Below, in pieces: positions 57,461 through 64,000 of a stretch of 64,000 nucleotides of DNA. The position numbers and the translations under genes are program-made. Each line of letters starts with the position of its first letter. Within the stretch, counting starts at the first letter, position 1. The notes under the pieces are model-generated. The model saw only the letters and a program-made list of their open reading frames with translations, made no database searches and was not told the DNA's origin. The stretch comes from Acetobacter ghanensis (GTDB lineage: Bacteria > Pseudomonadota > Alphaproteobacteria > Acetobacterales > Acetobacteraceae): NCBI RefSeq assembly GCF_001499675.1, contig NZ_LN609302.1, forward strand, positions 182,953-246,952, read 5' to 3'.

Positions 57461-58911
57461 GCTACACAATTGAAGGCCGCACCGGCACATGGGAAATTGT
57501 GGTCGGTCTGGAAGTCCACGCACAGGTTATCAGCAATTCCAAGCTGTTCTCCGGTGCGTCCACCACCTTTGGGGGCGACCCCAATACACAGGTCAGCCTT
57601 GTAGATGCGGCGTTCCCCGGCATGCTGCCGGTCATCAACCACGAATGTGTGGCGCAGGCCATTCGCACAGGGGTCGGGCTTAACGCGCAGATCAACCTGC
57701 ACAGCCGGTTTGACCGCAAGAACTACTTTTACGCCGATCTGCCGCAGGGCTACCAGATCAGCCAGTTCGAGCACCCCATTGTGGGCAAGGGCGTCATCAG
57801 CATTGAGCTGCAAAATGGCGATGTGCGCGAGATCGGCATTACCCGCCTGCACCTTGAGCAGGATGCCGGTAAGCTGCTGCATGACCAGGACCCCACAAAG
57901 TCCTTTGTGGACCTGAACCGCTCCGGCGTGGCTCTGATGGAAATCGTGAGCGAGCCTGACATCCGTGAGCCCGAAGAAGCCGGGGCCTACCTGCGCAAAC
58001 TGCGCCAGATCCTGCGTTACCTTGGCACCTGCGATGGTAACATGGAAGAAGGCTCCATGCGCGCAGACGTTAACGTATCGGTCCGCAAGGCGGGGGAACC
58101 CTTCCGCACACGGTGCGAGATCAAAAACGTCAACTCCATCCGCTTTGTCATGCAGGCCATTGAGGTGGAAGCCGCCCGCCAGGTAGAAATCTGGGAAAAC
58201 GGGGGCGAGGTGGACCAGGAAACCCGCCTGTTCGACCCCGGCCGAGGCGAAACCCGGACCATGCGCTCCAAGGAAGATGCGCATGACTACCGCTACTTCC
58301 CCGACCCCGACCTGCTGCCGCTGGTGCTGGAACAGGCATGGGTGGACGAACTGGCCGCCAACCTGCCCGAACTGCCAGACGCCAAGCGCGCGCGCTTTCA
58401 GGCCGAATACGGCATTTCCTTCTACGATGCCGGGGTGCTGATCGCCGAGCAGGCCGTAGCAGACTACTACGAAACCGTGGCCCGTGGGCGCGATGGCAAG
58501 CTGGCTGCCACATGGGTTATGGGCGACCTGTTTGCCGCCCTCAACCGCACCAGCAACACCATCGAGACCAGCCCGGTCAGTGCTGATGCACTGGGCAAGA
58601 TGCTGGACCTGATTGCGGACAAGACCATTAACGGCAAAATTGCCAAGGAAGTCTTTGAAGACATGGTGGAAACGGGTGAAAGCCCCGATGCCATCGTGGA
58701 AAAGAAGGGCCTGCGGCAGGTTACCGATACGGGTGCAATTGATGCGGCCATTACCGCCGTGCTGGAAAAACACCAGGACAAGCTGGCCGAATACCGCTCG
58801 GGCAAAGACAAGCTGTTCGGCTTTTTTGTTGGTCAGGTGATGAAAGAAACCAAGGGCAAGGCCAACCCGGCCATGGTGAACGAAGCCCTGAAAGCCCATC
58901 TGGACGCGTAA
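57457..58911 (+). CDS. gatB: Asp/Glu-tRNA amidotransferase subunit B
   Basis: 484-residue kinase-like subunit that activates the tRNA-bound Asp/Glu and transfers ammonia. [70 protein letters not shown] and the C-terminal YqeY-like helical domain are diagnostic. Third gene of gatCAB. An imperfect hairpin (58953-58978) lies downstream but lacks a T run. Confidence 0.96.
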   Translation: MSYTIEGRTGTWEIVVGLEVHAQVISNSKLFSGASTTFGGDPNTQVSLVDAAFPGMLPVINHECVAQAIRTGVGLNAQINLHSRFDRKNYFYADLPQGYQISQFEHPIVGKGVISIELQNGDVREIGITRLHLEQDAGKLLHDQDPTKSFVDLNRSGVALMEIVSEPDIREPEEAGAYLRKLRQILRYLGTCDGNMEEGSMRADVNVSVRKAGEPFRTRCEIKNVNSIRFVMQAIEVEAARQVEIWENGGEVDQETRLFDPGRGETRTMRSKEDAHDYRYFPDPDLLPLVLEQAWVDELAANLPELPDAKRARFQAEYGISFYDAGVLIAEQAVADYYETVARGRDGKLAATWVMGDLFAALNRTSNTIETSPVSADALGKMLDLIADKTINGKIAKEVFEDMVETGESPDAIVEKKGLRQVTDTGAIDAAITAVLEKHQDKLAEYRSGKDKLFGFFVGQVMKETKGKANPAMVNEALKAHLDA

Positions 58912-59019
58912 AAACGACCAGATAAAAAATAACACCAAATTACGCCTCTGGGGGTTTGACGGAACGCGCCAAACCCCCTAAAAGCAGCGATGCAAACGTC
59001 GTGTCTGCACTCTTCGGCG

Positions 59020-59112
59020 GAGGGGTGGCCGAGAGGCTGAAGGCGGCGGTTTGCTAAACCGTTATACGATGTCAAGTCGTATCGAGGGTTCGAATCCCTT
59101 CCCCTCCGCCAA
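59020..59112 (+). tRNA. tRNA-Ser (anticodon GCT)
   Basis: Acceptor GGAGGGG pairs with CCCCTCC (59102-59108), discriminator G and an encoded CCA (59110-59112). The D arm contains GGCCGAGAGGCTGAAGGC, the anticodon loop TTGCTAA gives anticodon GCT, a long variable arm (TACGA/TCGTA) follows, as in all class II serine tRNAs, and the T arm is GGGTTCGAATCCC. Decodes AGC and AGU. Confidence 0.97.
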
Positions 59113-59420
59113 AGCCTTTCCCAATAAAATTCTAATTGCACACCACGCTTGGCCCATGCCTGCGGATGGTTCTACTTGGTTAGTGCAGAGCCATTCATTG
59201 ACCGGCACCCTTGCCGCATGAACTGGCACCTAGATTTTTGATGCGTGCCCCCCTCAAAACCATCACGGCTCGTACAGTCTCACACTTCGGACCTAAGAGA
59301 GCATTCCTGCTGCATGGAAAGACCAGATGGAAAGCAGGCTCATCTGGCCTGCTCCAATATCCGGTTTTATGACCATTTCAGCCAGACAACAGGAAGCTGG
59401 ATAAGGGCGGGGCTGACTTG
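59113..59420. other. Intergenic region downstream of tRNA-Ser
   Basis: About 300 bases with no convincing gene. Given its position just 3' of a tRNA, I looked for an integrase or a repeated tRNA 3' end and saw neither. A poorly supported 65-codon frame at 59245-59442 overlaps the end of the ABC transporter gene. Confidence 0.5.
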
Positions 59421-61214
59421 CTACAGGCTTTGCAGGGCATAAAGCCGTTGGTACAACCCGCCCGCCTGCTGGACCAGTTGAGCATGGGGGCCATCCTCCA
59501 CAATACGTCCACGTTCAAAGACCAGAATACGGTCCAGCCCCACCACGGTCGCCAGCCGGTGCGCCACAATCAGAACCGTGCGGCCTTCCATCAGCCGCTC
59601 CATGGCCTCCTGCACCAGTGCCTCGGACTCGGAATCCAGACTGGCCGTGGCTTCATCCAGCACCAGAATACGGGCATCCGCCAAAAAGGCGCGGGCAATG
59701 GCCACACGCTGCCGCTCCCCGCCCGAAAGTTTGATGCCCCGCTCCCCTACCAGCGTTGCATACCCTTCGGGCAGACGCTCAATAAAGTCCGCCGCATTGG
59801 CCAGACGCGCAGCCTGTGCAATCTGCTCTGGCGTTGCGTCCGGCCTGCCATAAGCAATATTTTCGGCCAAGGACCGGTGAAACAGAATAGGCTCCTGCGG
59901 CACAAGCGCAATCTGCCGCCGCAGGTCAGACTGGCGGACGGTAGCGGTATCCACACCATCAATCCGAATGTGCCCACTATTTTGCGCATATAACCGCAAA
60001 AGCAGCTTGGTAAAGGTGGTTTTGCCAGACCCCGAAGGCCCAACCAGCCCCACACGGCTCCCCGCCGCAATGGTCACGGACAGGTCTGTGAACAAAGGCG
60101 TCTTCTGCCCCGGATACTGGAAAGTAACGTGCGCGAACGTAATCGCGCCGTGCGCAACATGCAGGCTGACCGGCTGTACCGGGTCTGGCACAGCGGGAGG
60201 CGTGCGCCAGAGAATGAGCAGTTCCTCCATCTCGTTCACGGAGCGCTGTACGACGGAAACCTGCTGCCCGATCTCGCGCAGATAGCCTTGCACCAAAAAG
60301 GTCATGGTCAGCACATAGGCCACATCCCCCGGCCCAGCACGCCCTTTGAACCACAACCAGACCGCCGCCCCGGCCAGCGAGAGGCGCATAACCACCACGG
60401 CCGCCGCCTGAATATTGGCGCTGTCTGTCCCTCGTATCCACATATGAGCGGTTGCGTGCCGCCACTGGTCCAGCGTCTGGGCCAGACGTGTCTCCTCCCG
60501 CTCCTCCGCACCAAACGCCTTGACCACGGCGTTACAGGTCATGGCGTCGGCAAGGGCGGCCCCCACTTTGCTGTCCCCCGCATTGGCCGCCTGTGCGGAA
60601 GGGGCCACGTAACGCAGGGTCAACGTGCAGGACAGGGCGACAAACAGAACCGACAACACCCCAAGCATGGCCCCCATGGCGGGCCAGTGCCAGCCCAGCA
60701 CAAGGGTTGTCAGCACCAGCAGGCAGAACTCGGGCAGCAGCATAAGCAGCAGCGTGTCATCCAGCATGTCCACCGCCCACATGCCCCGCGTCAGCCGCCG
60801 CACAGTCGACCCTGCAAAGGTGTTGGCGTGCCAGTCGGTAGAAAGGCGCTGCACATGTGCGAACGACTCCGTACCAATTTTTTGCATGACGCGTGTTGTC
60901 AGGCGCGTAATGCCCAAATAGGCGTAACGCTTGGCCAGCACACTCCCAAACCCGCAGGCGGCAAGGGCGGCAACCATCCACAGCGCATCCTGCAAAAGGG
61001 CAGTCTGGCTGGCTGGCACCGCCACGTCGGACACCAAACGCCCGGCTGCCAGCGGCATAAGCACATCCGCCACCGTTGCCAGCAGAACCATAACAACCGT
61101 AACCGCCAGCGGAAGCGGGAACGCCAGCCACAGGCGGATCACAAAACCCAGCACATCAACAAACAGGGAAGTTTTCCGTACGCCTGACGCTACGCCGGAA
61201 GCAGAAGAAGCCAT
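59421..61214 (-). CDS. ABC exporter, fused transmembrane and ATP-binding domains
   Basis: About 597 residues from ATG 61214. A six-segment transmembrane domain (to about residue 320) is followed by a nucleotide-binding domain with Walker A GPSGSGKTT, Q-loop region VPQEPILFHRS, signature LSGGERQRVAIARA, Walker B ILVLDEATASLDSESE and switch His in VLIVAHRLATV. This is a type IV (MsbA-like) exporter half-transporter that would act as a homodimer. Substrate unknown. The frame is open well upstream but without membrane or domain character, so the internal ATG was chosen. Confidence 0.9.
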   Translation of the reverse strand: MASSASGVASGVRKTSLFVDVLGFVIRLWLAFPLPLAVTVVMVLLATVADVLMPLAAGRLVSDVAVPASQTALLQDALWMVAALAACGFGSVLAKRYAYLGITRLTTRVMQKIGTESFAHVQRLSTDWHANTFAGSTVRRLTRGMWAVDMLDDTLLLMLLPEFCLLVLTTLVLGWHWPAMGAMLGVLSVLFVALSCTLTLRYVAPSAQAANAGDSKVGAALADAMTCNAVVKAFGAEEREETRLAQTLDQWRHATAHMWIRGTDSANIQAAAVVVMRLSLAGAAVWLWFKGRAGPGDVAYVLTMTFLVQGYLREIGQQVSVVQRSVNEMEELLILWRTPPAVPDPVQPVSLHVAHGAITFAHVTFQYPGQKTPLFTDLSVTIAAGSRVGLVGPSGSGKTTFTKLLLRLYAQNSGHIRIDGVDTATVRQSDLRRQIALVPQEPILFHRSLAENIAYGRPDATPEQIAQAARLANAADFIERLPEGYATLVGERGIKLSGGERQRVAIARAFLADARILVLDEATASLDSESEALVQEAMERLMEGRTVLIVAHRLATVVGLDRILVFERGRIVEDGPHAQLVQQAGGLYQRLYALQSL

Positions 61215-61352
61215 GAACCAGAAATCCGAAAAAAGCGTCCATCCACACCAACGCGATGGGCACGCTGTCTGTATCGTGAAGGCGTAATATTGCGCAAATC
61301 CGCCACCACTGGAAAAATAGCACCCCCGACCCCTTTTGCGGTAAACAGCCCC

Positions 61353-62111
61353 ATGCCCCCCAAAGCAACGTCCAGAAAAGTGGCAAAGACCACCACAAAA
61401 ACCAGCAAAACAGACACCCCGGCTGCCCAGACCGCCACGCGCGACATGACAAAAAGCGAAGTCCACCAGTTTTTGACCGACCTGTCCCGCGCATGGCCGG
61501 ATGCCCAGACGGAGCTGCACTACACCACCCCTTTTACCCTTCTGGTGGCTGTTGTGCTGTCGGCTCAGGCAACGGATGCCTCGGTCAACCGCGTAACCCC
61601 GGCCCTGTTTGCCGCAGCCCCCACCCCGCAGGCCATGGTGGCATTGGGGGACGAACAGGTGGGCACCCTGATCCGCACCATCGGGCTATGGCGCAACAAG
61701 GCCAAAAACGTGGTGGCCCTCTCCCGCCAACTTTTGGCAGAGCATGACGGGCAGATCCCCCACACGCGGGAGGCGTTGGAAAAACTGGCAGGTGTAGGCC
61801 GCAAGACGGCCAATGTGGTGCTGAACGTTGCCTTCAACCAGCCCACGGTACCGGTGGATACGCATGTCTTCCGGCTGGCCAACCGGTCTGGCCTTGGCCG
61901 TGGCCGCACCGTGGAAGCCGTGGAAAAAAAGCTGGAGGCGCGCATCCCCCTCGATATGGTGCGGGACTCGCACCACTGGCTTATTTTGCAGGGGCGTTAC
62001 GTGTGCAAGGCCCGCAAGCCTGAATGCTGGCGCTGCGCGGCAAAGGAGAGTTGCCTGTTCCCTGACAAAACACCCCTACCCCGGCCCAAAGCCCCCCGAT
62101 CCGCCGCGTAA
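61353..62111 (+). CDS. nth: Endonuclease III (DNA glycosylase/AP lyase)
   Basis: Removes oxidised pyrimidines. From ATG 61353 about 252 residues: a basic N-terminal tail, then the HhH-GPD fold with LEKLAGVGRKTANVVLNVAF (catalytic Lys in the HhH) and VPVDTHVFRLANRSGL (catalytic Asp), and a Cys-x6-Cys-x2-Cys-x5-Cys iron-sulphur loop near the C-terminus. A later ATG at 61446 would remove the tail. Convergent with hemH. Confidence 0.95.
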   Translation: MPPKATSRKVAKTTTKTSKTDTPAAQTATRDMTKSEVHQFLTDLSRAWPDAQTELHYTTPFTLLVAVVLSAQATDASVNRVTPALFAAAPTPQAMVALGDEQVGTLIRTIGLWRNKAKNVVALSRQLLAEHDGQIPHTREALEKLAGVGRKTANVVLNVAFNQPTVPVDTHVFRLANRSGLGRGRTVEAVEKKLEARIPLDMVRDSHHWLILQGRYVCKARKPECWRCAAKESCLFPDKTPLPRPKAPRSAA

Positions 62112-62118
62112 CGCGGTG

Positions 62119-63156
62119 TTAGAGCCAGCCCAGCAGTTCGCGCCGGGCCAGTTTTTCCAGCAGGCTGATGCTGGCCGGGCTGTCGTTCAGGCATGGCACA
62201 AGTGTAAAGGACTCGCCCCCGGCCTGCATGAACTCATCGCGCACCTCGTTCCCGATTTCATCCAGCGTTTCTAGGCAGTCGGCCATAAAGCAGGGTGTCA
62301 CCACCGCAATGCGCGTAATGCCCTTGGCAGGCAGGCCCGCAATAAAGGGAGCGGTGTAAGGTTCCAGCCACTTGGTCGGCCCAAAGCGGGACTGAAAGGT
62401 CATGGGGAGGGTGGTCTCATCCATACCCAGTGTGGCGCGCAGGCCCTCCACCGTGCGGGTGCATTCCGCCAGATACGAATCCCCCTTGTCCACATACTGC
62501 TGAGGCAGACCGTGGAAGGAGGCAACAACCATCTGGAACGGTTGCTCCGCGTTCATCTGCTCCTCGCGGATGGAGGACGCCACGGCGGTTATAAAATCCG
62601 GGTCATCGGGGAAGGAAGGCACAGTCCGAATGGCGGGCTGGTTCCGCAACTTCATCAATGCCCGAAAAAGCTGGTCATTAGCTGTGGCCGTGGTGGTGGC
62701 GCTGTATTGTGGGTACAGCGGCAGGCACACAATGCGGTCACACCCCTGCTCCATAAGCGAGCGGAGCGCCTGTGCAACAGAGGGGCGGCCATAACGCATA
62801 CCCCACGCCACCGGCACACCATCCGCCGCAAACTGTTCGGCCAGTTTTTCAGCCTGATGGCGGGTGTAGGTCCGCAAGGGGCTTTCGTTCCGCTCCGCAT
62901 CCCACACACGAGCATAGGCCCGCCCACTGCGCGAGGGGCGCGTGGTGAGAATAACCCCCTGCAACAATGGCTGCCAGAACAGCGGAGACCCTTCGATAAC
63001 CCGACGGTCAGACAAAAATTCGGACAGATAGCGCCGCACGGCACGGTAGCCCGTCCCCTCCGGCGTACCCAGATTAAGCAACAGCAGGCCCGGTCTGCCA
63101 CGGGTCTGGCCCTGACCGGCCAAATGGCCCTGTGGGGGAATATGGTGAAAAACCAT
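62119..63156 (-). CDS. hemH: Ferrochelatase
   Basis: Inserts ferrous iron into protoporphyrin IX, last step of heme synthesis. 345 residues: GLLLLNLGTPEG at the N-terminus, LPLYPQYSATTTA, VASFHGLPQQYVDKGDSY (catalytic His) and TFQSRFGPTKWLEPYT, and VVTPCFMADCLETLDEIGNE. Seven bases separate its stop from the end of nth. Confidence 0.95.
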   Translation of the reverse strand: MVFHHIPPQGHLAGQGQTRGRPGLLLLNLGTPEGTGYRAVRRYLSEFLSDRRVIEGSPLFWQPLLQGVILTTRPSRSGRAYARVWDAERNESPLRTYTRHQAEKLAEQFAADGVPVAWGMRYGRPSVAQALRSLMEQGCDRIVCLPLYPQYSATTTATANDQLFRALMKLRNQPAIRTVPSFPDDPDFITAVASSIREEQMNAEQPFQMVVASFHGLPQQYVDKGDSYLAECTRTVEGLRATLGMDETTLPMTFQSRFGPTKWLEPYTAPFIAGLPAKGITRIAVVTPCFMADCLETLDEIGNEVRDEFMQAGGESFTLVPCLNDSPASISLLEKLARRELLGWL

Positions 63157-63238
63157 GTAACCTCTTTATTCTTGTTTCAAGGCCCGGCTGCATACAGCCG
63201 TTATATTCAGTGTGCCGTGCCAGAACACACCGCACCAG

Positions 63239-64000
63239 TCAGGCACGATGCAGGAAGTCGTATCCGGTTGTCATACATTTTTGCATAATTGATGGCAGGG
63301 ATGTGGCTTTGGCCTGCGCAACCGGCAACAAAAACCCTTCCCCCACGGCCTGATTGGAAAACCGTGCAACACGCGCGGCATAGACCACCACATTCAGCGT
63401 AAAATGTGTGAACACGTGTTTGACCGCACCGGCTTTGTGCCATGCGGCCTCCACCGGGGCATGGGCCAGCGCCTCGGCCTCGCCCCACGGGGTGGTGCGC
63501 CAGTCGGTCCCCGGCAGTTCGGTCATGGCGGCCAGCAACCCTGTTTCGGGCCGTTTGCGTAGCAGGACATTCCCTGCATCATCCATCACCATAAAATGCA
63601 CGCCATACCGCACGGGACGTTCGGCCTTGGGGGTCTTACGTGGCAATGTGGCGGCGGTACCCTGTGCCGCCCCCATACACACACCCTGCCACGGGCACAG
63701 CCCACAGGCGGGCTGGCGGGGCGAACACAATGAAGACCCCAGATCGAACAAAGCCTGTGCAAAATCTGAGGGACGCTGCCGCGCAGGTTCTTCCCCATTC
63801 AGCCCGCCGGCCAACTGCGCCAACTTCTTGCGCGCACCGGGCAGGGGGTCCAGCACATTGTACAGCCGCGCAGTCACACGCTCCACATTGCCATCCACCG
63901 GCACAACCGGCACGCCAAAGGCAATGGCCGCCACGGCTGCGGCTGTGTACGCGCCAATACCCGGCAGAGCACGCAGCCCTTCCACCGTCTGGGGGAACCC
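63239..64000 (-). CDS. mutY: Adenine DNA glycosylase MutY, N-terminus outside the window
   Basis: Removes A opposite 8-oxoG. The visible 253 residues start inside the HhH-GPD domain: FPQTVEGLRALPGIGAYTAAAVAAIAFGVPVVPVDGNVERVTAR, with the HhH and the catalytic Asp in VDGNVERV. An iron-sulphur loop Cys-x6-Cys-x2-Cys-x5-Cys (CSPRQPACGLCPWQGVC) and a C-terminal NUDIX-like domain (VHFMVMDDAGNVLLRKRPETGLLAAMTELPG) follow. The first roughly 100 residues lie beyond base 64000. No ATG in the window should be read as its start. Confidence 0.93.
   Translation of the reverse strand, partial: GFPQTVEGLRALPGIGAYTAAAVAAIAFGVPVVPVDGNVERVTARLYNVLDPLPGARKKLAQLAGGLNGEEPARQRPSDFAQALFDLGSSLCSPRQPACGLCPWQGVCMGAAQGTAATLPRKTPKAERPVRYGVHFMVMDDAGNVLLRKRPETGLLAAMTELPGTDWRTTPWGEAEALAHAPVEAAWHKAGAVKHVFTHFTLNVVVYAARVARFSNQAVGEGFLLPVAQAKATSLPSIMQKCMTTGYDFLHRA

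Noticed and set aside
57106..58938. A 610-codon frame on the minus strand opposite gatB
   Set aside because: Antisense to gatB and part of gatA, with no recognisable motif.
59020..59420. tRNA-associated integration site
   Set aside because: No integrase gene and no second copy of the tRNA 3' end were seen downstream of tRNA-Ser.
61215..61520. N-terminal extension of the ABC exporter
   Set aside because: The extra 102 residues are Cys/Gly-rich, antisense to the nth N-terminal region and unlike any ABC exporter N-terminus.

Overview
The window reads as a chromosomal segment of an alphaproteobacterium, most likely an acetic acid bacterium (Acetobacteraceae, close to Acetobacter). The basis is moderately high GC, the gene orders rimP-nusA-ylxR-infB-rbfA and aroQ-accB-accC, a GatCAB amidotransferase, and the overall protein style. 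The taxonomic call is inference from content, not from a database match. No prophage, insertion sequence, CRISPR array or rRNA operon was seen.

Layout. (1) 0.1-12.6 kb is a surface-polysaccharide region: UDP-glucose dehydrogenase (+), then on the minus strand an O-antigen type cluster (rfbD, Wzm/Wzt ABC exporter, rfbB-rfbA-rfbC for dTDP-L-rhamnose, a family 2 glycosyltransferase, galE), followed by a plus-strand heptose operon (hldD, hldE, AGE-family isomerase). (2) 12.6-15.6 kb is a D-/L-alanine catabolic pair (dadA, alr) with a divergent Lrp/AsnC regulator. (3) 15.6-21.7 kb is the translation/transcription operon rimP-nusA-ylxR-infB-rbfA, with a terminator-like hairpin in its leader. (4) 21.9-24.7 kb is an uncharacterised three-gene operon built around a membrane-anchored Clp-type AAA+ ATPase. 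(5) 24.8-28.3 kb holds a LysR regulator and a polar amino-acid ABC importer with fused binding protein and permease. (6) 28.4-39.5 kb holds aconitase, ccmAB, a YfdX-like acid-stress protein, a type III ornithine/diamino-acid decarboxylase, a YihY membrane protein, RlpA, and aroQ-accB-accC. (7) 39.6-43.5 kb holds a sugar-porter MFS gene and thiC behind a TPP riboswitch.

(8) 43.5-51 kb is the most unusual part, a metal-acquisition island. A Fur-like box precedes a cupredoxin-FTR1-P19 ferrous iron system. Next comes an OprB-type porin behind a second Fur-like site. A second, nearly identical OprB porin lies inverted, 1.3 kb away, downstream of a cobalamin riboswitch and directly upstream of cbtB-cbtA (cobalt transporter). 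The two porin genes form a 1.54 kb inverted repeat flanking cbtBA. Its identity is mosaic, and both copies carry the same one-base frameshift.

(9) 51-64 kb holds LysR, GABA-type aminotransferase, two small low-complexity proteins (one Ser-rich, one with exact 33-bp/11-residue tandem repeats), ruvX, gatCAB, tRNA-Ser(GCT), an ABC exporter, nth, hemH and a mutY cut off by the window end.

Five coding regions (galE, rfbC, dadA and both OprB copies) contain single-base indels, one of them twice; most lie in homopolymers. In galE, rfbC and dadA one added base restores a normal-length family protein. This may reflect sequence quality rather than gene decay, so none of these should be called pseudogenes without read-level checking.
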